Part shown: positions 1-5,769 of the stretch, piece by piece
Layout of the letters: each line of letters starts with the position of its first letter
Numbering within the stretch: position 1 is the stretch's first letter
Translations under genes and position numbers: made by a program
The notes under the pieces: model-generated
The model's database searches: none
What the model saw: the letters and a program-made list of their open reading frames with translations, nothing else
Told to the model about the DNA's origin: nothing
Source: Bryobacteraceae bacterium
Lineage (GTDB): Bacteria > Acidobacteriota > Terriglobia > Bryobacterales > Bryobacteraceae
NCBI GenBank assembly: GCA_030039005.1
Contig: JASHQT010000393.1
Span: forward strand, 1 to 6,737
Length of the DNA: 6,737 bases
Direction of reading: 5' to 3'

Positions 1-1661
1 GCGCGCTCCGACGGTATGAGCTTGGGATGCGCTTCCACGGTCGCTCCTTCACTCAATTCGATGGTCTCGCCCAGTTCATCGAGCTGATCGGCAGCCTCCG
101 GAGTTCGAAAATCCCTAGCGGATATTTTTTCGAGCGCAAAGATCTTATACTTGCCCGGCGCGATCCCCTTCACATGAAACTTTCCGTTCGCGTCGGCCTC
201 CGAGGCGTAGTAGAAGCGCACGAAAGTATGATATTGATCCGCGCGTGCAATCAAAATCCCCGCGCGATCGGCATCCGAAGCACCCGCGTCCACTTCCCCT
301 TCCACCTGGGCCGTGCGCGTGCTGACGACAATGTTCAACGGCGCATCGTTATTTGCGGCCAGTTCGAAGGTCTTGAAACGGACGTCTTGATCGCCCAGGC
401 GCGCCGATTTAAGGTAGCCCGGCCTGATATCGGTTACTTCCAAACTCCACTCGCCGGGAATCACCGGCCCCAGCTTGAATCGGCCGTCGGGGCCGACCAC
501 GGCCCGAAGGCGGCGATTCCTTAAGCCGCCGGGCTTTTCCAGTTCCACCGACATCGGCTGGTTCTCGGATTTTGCCCCGCTTCCTTCCACGCGAACCGTT
601 CCCTGAATTTCAACCGCGGGCGCGAGCGTCAGCACCACGTCGGATGCGCCCGGCCCCACGTTCACTACCTGCGACGTGCCGTAGCTCTTGCCTCCCGATT
701 CGAGCGTCGCTTCGAAACGATACGACCCCGGCCGAAGGTCCGCCACTTCAAACCGATGCTCCGGCCCTCGCGCCACCGTCCCGCTCGAAAAGCGCGCTTC
801 GTTCTCATCGGCCGGGCTCACCATCACCTGCACCCCCGCACCGAACCTCTCCAGCGGCCCGCTCAGAAACACGCCGGCGCCTGGCTTCGGCGTCTCCTGT
901 TGCGCCTCCTCCGGAACGCCCAGCACCTGCCCATGAACGCGGACCGGCATTTCCGACGTCAAGTGGAAATCGAGATTATCCAGATGATCGCCGCCGTTCA
1001 CCCGAACCGGCGCAGCGTCCTTGGAATCGCGCGCGCCGCCATAATACTGGTCCACCGGCATCGGCTGCCCGCTGACTTGCATTCGGCCGAACGGCCGCGG
1101 GGAAGCGCGCAGAAAATACACCCCCGGATCGACGTTCTCCAAATGATATTCGCCTTGATCGTCCGTGGGCGCGCCACGATAATTTGCCAGCATCGGAGCG
1201 CCCAAGTTGCGTCCACGGCGCAGCAGCATGACGTTGGCGCTCGCCACGGGGTCGCCGTCGGAATCAAACACGCGTCCGGAGATCGTGGCGGCGCGAAGGA
1301 AGCGCAGCACGATGCCGCCGCGCTTCTCTCCGTCGGACAGCGCGAGGGAACCACCAAGTTCACGCACACTATTGGCGCCATAGACCGCCGTGCCCTGGTT
1401 GCCTTTGCTCGCGCGCAGCGTATAGGTTCCGGCGGGAAGACCCTCGAACGCGAAATGCCCGTCGCCGTCCGTACGTTCGGTGGCCCATTGCCGCGGCGTT
1501 CCTTCGAGCGCCAGTGTGACGATAGCTTTACGAATTCCGTCGCCCGAGTCGCCATCCACCACCGTACCCGAAATCGCGCCCGTCCCTTGCGATTGCGTCC
1601 ACGCGGCGGGGGCGCAAATCGAGGCCCAAAAGACCACCCCGAAAAGCCTTTTGACGGACAT
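1..1661 (-). CDS. Exported protein of tandem carboxypeptidase-regulatory-like domains (3' end outside window)
   Basis: Reading from the ATG at 1661 to the window edge gives 553 codons without a stop; the C-terminus is missing. Residues 1 to about 23 look like a signal peptide (MSVKRLFGVVFWASICAPAA, mature end probably near the Gln at 23), so the protein is likely secreted or periplasmic. The rest shows about five beta-sandwich modules of roughly 100 residues, starting near residues 28, 125, 239, 350 and 451. Each opens with a GxV-type strand (ISGTV, ISGRV, VHGQV, IQGTV, VEGEV), and closes on an F/Y-x-(V/L)-x-x-(L/I)-x-PG-x-Y/W hairpin (e.g. GHFAFEGLPAGTYTLRA, GKFHVKGIAPGKYKIFA). This is the carboxypeptidase-regulatory-like/transthyretin-like fold, common in acidobacterial exported proteins. 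No enzymatic domain is visible, so a binding or surface role is inferred. It diverges from the PQQ dehydrogenase gene. Confidence is high for the gene and fold, low for function. Confidence 0.9.
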   Translation of the reverse strand, partial: MSVKRLFGVVFWASICAPAAWTQSQGTGAISGTVVDGDSGDGIRKAIVTLALEGTPRQWATERTDGDGHFAFEGLPAGTYTLRASKGNQGTAVYGANSVRELGGSLALSDGEKRGGIVLRFLRAATISGRVFDSDGDPVASANVMLLRRGRNLGAPMLANYRGAPTDDQGEYHLENVDPGVYFLRASPRPFGRMQVSGQPMPVDQYYGGARDSKDAAPVRVNGGDHLDNLDFHLTSEMPVRVHGQVLGVPEEAQQETPKPGAGVFLSGPLERFGAGVQVMVSPADENEARFSSGTVARGPEHRFEVADLRPGSYRFEATLESGGKSYGTSQVVNVGPGASDVVLTLAPAVEIQGTVRVEGSGAKSENQPMSVELEKPGGLRNRRLRAVVGPDGRFKLGPVIPGEWSLEVTDIRPGYLKSARLGDQDVRFKTFELAANNDAPLNIVVSTRTAQVEGEVDAGASDADRAGILIARADQYHTFVRFYYASEADANGKFHVKGIAPGKYKIFALEKISARDFRTPEAADQLDELGETIELSEGATVEAHPKLIPSER

Positions 1662-1665
1662 TTCG

Positions 1666-1670
1666 CCTCC
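1666..1670 (-). promoter_or_regulatory. Shine-Dalgarno site fixing the start at 1661
   Basis: The minus strand reads GGAGG-CGAA-ATG, a strong anti-16S match four bases before the ATG at 1661. The signal peptide that starts at this ATG supports the same choice. It is the only clear Shine-Dalgarno sequence before a gene in the window. Confidence 0.75.
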
Positions 1671-1865
1671 GAATTAGCGTAACAGACGTACTGATCCCCT
1701 GGTGCGTTTCGCCAGTCACCTGCGCTGTTGTCTTTTCGCCCTTGTGTAAAGATTCAGTTGCCGTGAGCGCGGATCTTCACGCTCGTCTTCGCGCGATATT
1801 CTGAAACCGAACGTCTCATGCTGGATCGCTTTCCGGCCCACCGGATAATTCGCCCCAACTTCGCC

Positions 1866-1877
1866 TTTTCGCGAAAA
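1866..1877. repeat. Perfect 12-bp palindrome TTTTCGCGAAAA
   Basis: TTTTCGCGAAAA is fully self-complementary and lies about 113 bases before the dehydrogenase ATG. Its size and symmetry fit an operator for a dimeric regulator, but no regulator family is recognised from it and no second copy was seen nearby. Chance remains possible. Confidence 0.35.
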
Positions 1878-1936
1878 ATTGCGCACGACCTTGCATATGG
1901 TCCCCCACCCCCTTCTGGCTGTTCACCGGCGCCAAG

Positions 1937-1961
1937 CCCCCGATCCCCAGCCCCTGATCCC
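1937..1961 (-). other. G-quadruplex-capable tract overlapping the dehydrogenase promoter
   Basis: On the minus strand this stretch has four G-runs of 3, 4, 4 and 5 separated by loops of 4, 2 and 3 bases (GGG-ATCA-GGGG-CT-GGGG-ATC-GGGGG). This satisfies the usual G3+N1-7 quadruplex pattern. It ends nine bases before the extended -10 at 1970, so it occupies the place where a -35 element would lie. Two further runs of five G lie on the same strand at 1902-1906 and 1908-1912. The motif is seen directly; folding and regulatory effect are inference. Confidence 0.5.
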
Positions 1962-1969
1962 GGTTCTCC

Positions 1970-1978
1970 TGATATACT
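1970..1978 (+). promoter_or_regulatory. Extended -10 promoter element of the PQQ dehydrogenase gene
   Basis: TGATATACT is a TGn extended -10 followed by TATACT, a five-of-six match to TATAAT. It ends 11 bases before the ATG at 1990, so transcription would start about five bases upstream of the start codon. No -35 hexamer is visible, as expected for extended -10 promoters, and there is no Shine-Dalgarno sequence between this element and the ATG. Confidence 0.55.
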
Positions 1979-1989
1979 CAGCGAACGAA

Positions 1990-3888
1990 ATGAACGCCCG
2001 CACCATCGCTTTTGCCGCCTGGCTCGTTCCTGCCGCCGCTTTCTGTCAACCCCCTGCCGCCGATTGGCCGAGCTACAATCGCGATCTCGCCTCCACGCGC
2101 TACTCGCCGCTGAAGCAGATCAACACCGGCAACATCGCCAAACTCGCGCCCGCGTGGACTTACAAGCTGCGACCCGAGGCGAACGCGCCTCCCGCGGGCA
2201 CCATGAACGAAGTCACGCCCATCGTCATCGGGGGCGTCATGTATCTGCCCGCCGGGAATCGCGTAGTGGCACTCGACGCCGACACCGGCGCGGAAATCTG
2301 GCGCTACGATCTTCCGAGCGGCGATGCTTCGCAGCGCGGGGTGAGTTACTGGCCGGGCGACAAACAGAATCCGGCGCGCATTCTATTTCTGACCGGCCAC
2401 AAAATGGTCGCACTCAATGCCAAAACCGGCAAACTCGACCCCGGTTTCGCGAACGAAGGCGTGCTCACGATGGATGTCCCTTTCGCCGGCGTTCCGACCA
2501 TTTACAAAAACCTCATTCTGGTCGGCATGAACATGTTCGGTCCGGGCGAAGAGCACCTGCATCAGCAGGACGAGCTGCCCGGCGGCATGCCCGGCGATTC
2601 GCGCGCGTACGACGTCCGCACCGGCAAAAAGCTTTGGACCTTCCACGCCGTTCCGCTGCCCGGCGAGCCCGGCCACGAAGATTGGAAGGAAGGCAACTGG
2701 AAGCGCTCGGGCAACAACATGTGGTCCTACGCCATGACCGTCGACGAGAAGCGCGGCGTGGTCTACATGCCCATGGGCGGGCCCGCGGCGAATTATTATG
2801 GCGGCGATCGCAAAGGCAACAACCTCTTTGCCAATTCCGTGGTTGCGGTGGACTACACCACCGGCAAGCTCAAATGGTATTTCCAGACCGTGCATCACGA
2901 GCTGTGGGATTACGATCTACCGCCAGACCCGGTTCTCATCGACATCGTCAAAGACGGCAAGAAAATTCCCGTAGTGGTGCAGACGGGCAAATCCGGTTTC
3001 ATGTTCATCCTGGATCGCAATACCGGCAAGCCTGTGTTCGGCGTCGAAGAGCGGCCGGTCGCGCAGGGGCACGTGCCCGGCGAATGGTATTCGCCCACGC
3101 AGCCTTTTCCGTTGAAGCCGCCGCCGCTGGCGCGCGAGAGCATTTCGCGCGCCGACATCGTGACCGCGGACGATACTTCCGCTCAACACGCGCAAGCCTG
3201 CCAGGAGCTTTGGGACAAGCGCGGCTATCAGGATGCCGGTCCGTTCGCTCCGTGGAATTATCAAGCGCACGGCACGCCGGAACACGAGACCATCAGCATG
3301 CCCGGTCCGACAGGCGGAACGAATTGGGGCGGCGCGACGGCGGATCCCGAAACGGGCTACGTCTACGTGAATTCGCAGGACAGCCCCGGCACCGGCTGGC
3401 TGATGGACAATCCGAAAGCGAAGGAAGAAGGTGCGCTGCCCTACGTGATGCGGCCGGGATTCTTCAGCTTCAGCGCTCCGTATAAGGACGCAGACGGGAA
3501 AACGCTCGGCAATCTGCCGTGCATCAAACCGCCGTGGGAGCGCTTGTTCGCCGTCAACGCCAATACGGGCGAGATCGCCTGGCAAGTGCCGCTGGGCGTC
3601 ACCGATTTTCTGCCCGTCGAGAAGCGCAACACCGGGCGGTCGGGCGCGTTCGCCGGTCCCATCGTCACGGGCGGAGGACTGGTGTTCATCGGCGCGACGA
3701 GCGATGCGCGCTTTCGCGCCTTCGACGCGAAAACCGGCAAGGAGTTGTGGAGCGCTCAGCTGGACTATTCCGCGACCGCGAATCCGATGACGTACGAAGG
3801 TAAGAGCGGCAAGCAATACGTCGCCGTTGTTTCGGCTGGGCCGGGCAAAGGCAACGATCAATCGCTGATCGCGTTCGCGGTGCCGTAG
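1990..3888 (+). CDS. PQQ-dependent dehydrogenase (quinoprotein alcohol/glucose dehydrogenase type)
   Basis: A 632-residue periplasmic beta-propeller quinoprotein that would oxidise an alcohol or sugar and pass electrons from PQQ to the respiratory chain. The ATG at 1990 is preferred over the in-frame ATG at 1879 because it begins directly with a signal peptide (MNARTIAFAAWLVPAAAF) and follows an extended -10. The mature N-terminus has the family opening DWPSYNRDLASTRYSPL (26-41). Propeller-blade W-motifs such as ALDADTGAEIWRY (94-106), TGKKLWTF (211-218) and AFDAKTGKELWSA recur. HHELWDYD (302-309) corresponds to the conserved catalytic-region motif, TNWGGATADPETG (444-456) to the blade segment around the PQQ site, and LPCIKPPW (509-516) is also typical. 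No CxxCH haem motif is present, so it is not a quinohaemoprotein; the electron acceptor must be separate. No PQQ biosynthesis or cytochrome gene is in the window. Substrate cannot be assigned. Confidence 0.93.
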   Translation: MNARTIAFAAWLVPAAAFCQPPAADWPSYNRDLASTRYSPLKQINTGNIAKLAPAWTYKLRPEANAPPAGTMNEVTPIVIGGVMYLPAGNRVVALDADTGAEIWRYDLPSGDASQRGVSYWPGDKQNPARILFLTGHKMVALNAKTGKLDPGFANEGVLTMDVPFAGVPTIYKNLILVGMNMFGPGEEHLHQQDELPGGMPGDSRAYDVRTGKKLWTFHAVPLPGEPGHEDWKEGNWKRSGNNMWSYAMTVDEKRGVVYMPMGGPAANYYGGDRKGNNLFANSVVAVDYTTGKLKWYFQTVHHELWDYDLPPDPVLIDIVKDGKKIPVVVQTGKSGFMFILDRNTGKPVFGVEERPVAQGHVPGEWYSPTQPFPLKPPPLARESISRADIVTADDTSAQHAQACQELWDKRGYQDAGPFAPWNYQAHGTPEHETISMPGPTGGTNWGGATADPETGYVYVNSQDSPGTGWLMDNPKAKEEGALPYVMRPGFFSFSAPYKDADGKTLGNLPCIKPPWERLFAVNANTGEIAWQVPLGVTDFLPVEKRNTGRSGAFAGPIVTGGGLVFIGATSDARFRAFDAKTGKELWSAQLDYSATANPMTYEGKSGKQYVAVVSAGPGKGNDQSLIAFAVP

Positions 3889-3910
3889 AACATGCGGCTA
3901 ACGCTCGATC
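3867..3910. terminator. Candidate hairpin across the convergent 3' ends of dehydrogenase and SnoaL-like genes
   Basis: GATCGCGTT at 3867-3875 pairs with AACG plus CGATC at 3900-3910 across a two-base bulge. An inner GCCG/CGGC stem (3882-3885 with 3895-3898) closes a nine-base loop over the dehydrogenase stop codon. It spans both stop codons of the convergent pair, which are nine bases apart, and could act on both strands. There is no U-run, so intrinsic termination is uncertain. Confidence 0.25.
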
Positions 3911-4503
3911 GGAGCGCCCGCGAGCCAGCGCTTGCCGCGTGCGTACAGCGCTTCCACCTCCGGCCCCTTTAGTCCCGGCATGTCGGTCTTCACTTTGTAT
4001 CCGATGTTGCTCTGCAAATAAGCCAGGTGCCGGTAGCCTTCGGGAAAACGCTGCAATAAATCCTGATCGAGCGGCAGCAGTTTGCCGGGATCCACCGGGT
4101 CCATGCGATCCTTTTCGTAAATCGGCTGCCGCAGCACGATCGCCCAGCGGCCGCCGCGCTTCTCGAAGAAGTCGTAAAAGCGGCCCGTGCACACCACGTC
4201 GCAGGGCACGTCATGCACCAGGGCGCGCTGATTGATGGTCATCTTGGTCTGCGAGATCGCGCGGGTGCCTTCGATATCGCACGTGAAGGCTCCCTGGAAA
4301 TGCAGGATGTTCACGCCGCGCTCAAAGCCTTCCTTGCTCACGCGAATGAACTGCTCGGCCGTGCCTTGAAACCAGGTGGCCATCATGTAGCCGTCCTCGT
4401 GCCACACCGTACGAAAGCGTTCCCAATCGCCGGCGTCGCGCCACAGCACCCAATTGTCCACCACGGTTCGAATCGCGAGCTCTTCGGATTGTTCGTTAGC
4501 CAT
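3898..4503 (-). CDS. SnoaL-like / NTF2-superfamily protein
   Basis: A 201-residue protein without a signal peptide, hence cytoplasmic. Residues 1-130 form a SnoaL-like cone-shaped alpha+beta barrel. The N-terminal helix is followed by DAGDWERFRTVWHEDGYM (23-40), the usual DW-x(5)-W/F-x-xDG element of the fold. NILHFQG (65-71) follows in the middle and GRFYDFFEKRGGRWAIVLR (107-125) forms the final strands. Asp26 and His68 sit where the catalytic Asp-His pair lies in dehydratase and dehydrochlorinase relatives such as LinA, so an enzyme acting on a small organic molecule is possible but unproven. A C-terminal extension of about 70 residues (KDRMDPVDPG onward) lies outside the core fold. It converges with the PQQ dehydrogenase (nine-base gap) and diverges from the AhpD-like gene (41-base gap). 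No Shine-Dalgarno sequence precedes it. Family confidence is good; the substrate is unknown. Confidence 0.88.
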   Translation of the reverse strand: MANEQSEELAIRTVVDNWVLWRDAGDWERFRTVWHEDGYMMATWFQGTAEQFIRVSKEGFERGVNILHFQGAFTCDIEGTRAISQTKMTINQRALVHDVPCDVVCTGRFYDFFEKRGGRWAIVLRQPIYEKDRMDPVDPGKLLPLDQDLLQRFPEGYRHLAYLQSNIGYKVKTDMPGLKGPEVEALYARGKRWLAGAPIER

Positions 4504-4511
4504 GACCAGAC

Positions 4512-4517
4512 ATTGTA
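4512..4517 (-). promoter_or_regulatory. -10 element of the SnoaL-like gene
   Basis: The minus strand reads TACAAT, five of six bases of TATAAT, then eight bases (GTCTGGTC) and the ATG at 4503. Transcription would start at or within a base or two of the start codon, implying a leaderless mRNA. No consensus -35 is seen. Confidence 0.45.
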
Positions 4518-4532
4518 TCGAGACGCGAGGGT

Positions 4533-4538
4533 TATCCT
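4533..4538 (+). promoter_or_regulatory. Possible -10 element of the AhpD-like selenoprotein gene
   Basis: TATCCT matches four of six bases of TATAAT and lies six bases before the ATG at 4545, the same spacing as the divergent promoter near 6450. The bases between are GGGGGC, which could instead be a weak, closely spaced Shine-Dalgarno. The call rests on position more than on match quality. Confidence 0.3.
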
Positions 4539-4544
4539 GGGGGC

Positions 4545-5108
4545 ATGGAGAGAGTCACGGGCGTCAGCGCATCGCAGGCCAACTGGGTCACAAGATATTT
4601 GTATCGCGCGATCGTAAAGCGCATCGGGCGCGTGCCGAAGTCGAAAACTCTGGCGGCGCATCATACGCCCACGCTGCTGGCTACCACCTGGATGGACTCG
4701 GCGTGCGCGGCTGCACGCAACGTGGCGCCGTCGCTCAAAGAACTGGTCCAGTTGAAAGTGGCGGCGATGGTGGGATGCCCGTTTTGAATCGACATTCATT
4801 CTGCCGGGAGCAGAAAGGCCGGAGTCACCGAGGAGCAGTTGCATGACCTGGCGAAGTTCGAATCGAGCGAGGCGTTCACGACGAAAGAGAAGCTAGCGCT
4901 GCGGCTGACGGTGGCGCTGACGCGGACACCCGCAAACGTGGGCGATCAACTCTTCGCGGAATTGCGCGACATCTTCAGCGAACAGCAGTTGGTGGAACTG
5001 GCGACGGCGATCGCGTGGGAGAACTATCGTGCGCGATTCAATCGGACGTTCGGGATTTTGGCGGAGGGATTCTCCGAAGGCGCGTATTGCCCGCTGCCGG
5101 AGAAGTGA
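4545..5108 (+). CDS. AhpD-like / carboxymuconolactone decarboxylase family selenoprotein (TGA at 4785-4787 read as Sec81)
   Basis: Read through one in-frame TGA, this is a 187-residue all-helical AhpD-like protein, probably a cytoplasmic thiol or selenol peroxidase or disulfide reductase. The first part ends LKELVQLKVAAMVGCPF (64-80). The same frame resumes after TGA with IDIHSAGSRKAGVTEEQL, the normal family continuation, and ends with ENYRARFNRTFGILAEGF and a Cys (182) near the C-terminus. TGA takes the place of the second Cys of the CxxC centre. Glu66, Cys78, position 81 and His85 keep the spacing of AhpD Glu118, Cys130, Cys133 and His137. No frameshift is needed and no other stop interrupts the frame. 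A SECIS-like hairpin follows the TGA. Alternatives are a recent nonsense mutation, a sequencing error, or translation as an 80-residue fragment plus a piece restarting at TTG 4839. The intact downstream half argues against decay. The genome must encode SelA, SelB, SelC and SelD for this reading, which the window cannot show. Confidence 0.8.
4788..4818 (+). promoter_or_regulatory. Candidate bacterial SECIS element
   Basis: Downstream of the TGA, TTCTGC (4799-4804) pairs perfectly with GCAGAA (4810-4815) around a five-base loop CGGGA (4805-4809). Below an A-A mismatch, C4797-G4817 and a T4796-G4818 wobble can extend the stem. Seventeen bases separate the TGA from the apical loop, within the range of about 16 to 37 known for bacterial SECIS elements. 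A G lies in the first two loop positions, as those elements require for SelB recognition. The hairpin lies wholly inside the coding sequence, as is normal in bacteria. SelB binding is inferred. Confidence 0.68.
5070..5104. terminator. Candidate hairpin at the abutting 3' ends of the AhpD-like and SIMPL genes
   Basis: TTCTCCG at 5070-5076 pairs perfectly with CGGAGAA at 5098-5104, seven base pairs around a 21-base loop, and ends one base before the TGA at 5106. The two convergent stop codons touch with no spacer, so any terminator must lie in coding sequence. There is no U-run, which makes a terminator role weak. Confidence 0.22.
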
Positions 5109-5765
5109 TTAGGGCAGCAACTGGAATTGAACGGTGAGCGAGCAGGTGGAGGGCGCCGAAGCACTCGCGGGGACGAAATACTCGCTCGCCGCGACGGCGC
5201 CAGAAAGGACGGCGTAATAGACGCCGTTAGCGACCGTTGGTGAAGCGGCCACGTTGGACAGCTTGAGGACCGACCCGAGCGTCATCCCGGCCGCGCCGGC
5301 GAGCTTCTGCGCCTGCGCGGTGGCGTCAGAGATCAAGTTGGCGTTCGTGCACGTCTGGGCAAGCTGCGAAGCCTGCGCTTGCGCGGACGTCTGAACGCCG
5401 GTGACGCTAAACGAGAGGGTCAGTCCGCTATTATTTTGCGTGATGTTTTGTTCGAGATTCGTGAGAGAGGCGATGGCCGGCGTGAGGTTGGCGAGCGGTA
5501 CGGCGAGGTTAAAATTCCACTGGAGCATGGTCGCGCTGGAGCTGTAGACGCCGGTGAGATTTAGCGGTGTGATCCCGAGGCCGGAGAGCGGGCTCACGAT
5601 CTGCTCGAGATTTGTTTCAGGACTCGAAGTAACGGTCAAGCTGAGCAATGCCTGATCGGGCGCAACGGTGATCGAGCGGGTGGCTGTGATGGTTACGGTT
5701 TGGGACGGGAGTTGCGCAAAAACAGGCACGGCCAGCAGAAGAATGGAGAGAGGAAGCCGGCGCAT
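5109..5765 (-). CDS. SIMPL-domain (DUF541, YggE-like) exported protein, downstream copy
   Basis: A 218-residue protein with a signal peptide (MRRLPLSILLLAVPVFA, cleavage likely before Gln18), so periplasmic or outer-membrane facing. The mature part has the SIMPL pattern: a first strand and PDQALLSLTVTSSPE (36-50), a GLGI element (62-65), NSGLTLSFSVTG (112-123), then the helix-plus-turn ATAQAQKLAGAAGMTLGSVL (148-167) typical of this family. Function in the family is poorly defined; the E. coli member YggE is linked to oxidative stress. It begins four bases after the stop of the upstream paralogue at 5770 and has no Shine-Dalgarno sequence, so it is probably co-transcribed and translated by coupling. 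Cys139 and Cys208 match cysteines of the paralogue. Its stop codon abuts that of the AhpD-like gene. Confidence 0.88.
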   Translation of the reverse strand: MRRLPLSILLLAVPVFAQLPSQTVTITATRSITVAPDQALLSLTVTSSPETNLEQIVSPLSGLGITPLNLTGVYSSSATMLQWNFNLAVPLANLTPAIASLTNLEQNITQNNSGLTLSFSVTGVQTSAQAQASQLAQTCTNANLISDATAQAQKLAGAAGMTLGSVLKLSNVAASPTVANGVYYAVLSGAVAASEYFVPASASAPSTCSLTVQFQLLP

Positions 5766-5769
5766 AAAG

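Larger units (their letters stand above)
1662..1989. other. Divergent intergenic region between the tandem-domain gene and the PQQ dehydrogenase gene
   Basis: These 328 bases separate two divergent start codons and must hold both promoters. The half near the dehydrogenase contains a 12-bp palindrome (1866-1877), C-rich runs (1902-1906, 1908-1912, 1937-1961) and an extended -10 (1970-1978). On the left side the only promoter-like string for the minus-strand gene is a weak TACGCT (complement of 1676-1681). Plus-strand reading frames crossing this region have Arg/Ser/His-rich translations and are not credible genes. No RNA gene was recognised. Confidence 0.7.

Noticed and set aside
756..1682. 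A 308-codon plus-strand frame antisense to the tandem-domain gene
   Set aside because: The minus-strand reading has a signal peptide, a Shine-Dalgarno and five recognisable modules. The plus-strand reading is Arg/His-rich and motif-free.
1754..1785. Short inverted repeat GAGCG/CGCTC around a 10-base loop as a terminator or operator
   Set aside because: Only five base pairs in a GC-rich stretch, with no U-run and between divergent genes where no terminator is expected.
1879..1989. Upstream ATG extending the dehydrogenase by 37 residues
   Set aside because: The extension is Pro/His-rich, would bury the signal peptide, and crosses the extended -10 at 1970-1978 and the C-rich tract.
1818..3485. 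A 555-codon plus-strand frame overlapping the dehydrogenase gene
   Set aside because: Its translation is Arg/Ala/His-rich without family motifs, and it lies in another frame of the clearly conserved PQQ dehydrogenase. It is a GC-rich shadow.
2917..3861. A 314-codon minus-strand frame antisense to the dehydrogenase
   Set aside because: Arg-rich composition, no motif, and complete overlap with a well-supported gene on the other strand.
4785..4787. The TGA as an ordinary stop or pseudogene mutation
   Set aside because: It hits exactly the catalytic Cys column, the downstream half is intact and family-like, and a SECIS-like hairpin is correctly placed. Chance agreement of all three is unlikely, though it is not excluded without genome data.
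4812..4814. The AGA arginine codon in the 3' arm of the SECIS stem as evidence of RNA-level selection
   Set aside because: AGA also occurs elsewhere in the same gene (for example codon 3), so its use in the stem is not a specific signal.
4383..4844. A 153-codon minus-strand frame spanning the SnoaL/AhpD divergent region
   Set aside because: It is antisense to the AhpD-like gene, overlaps the SnoaL-like gene in another frame and shows no family motif.
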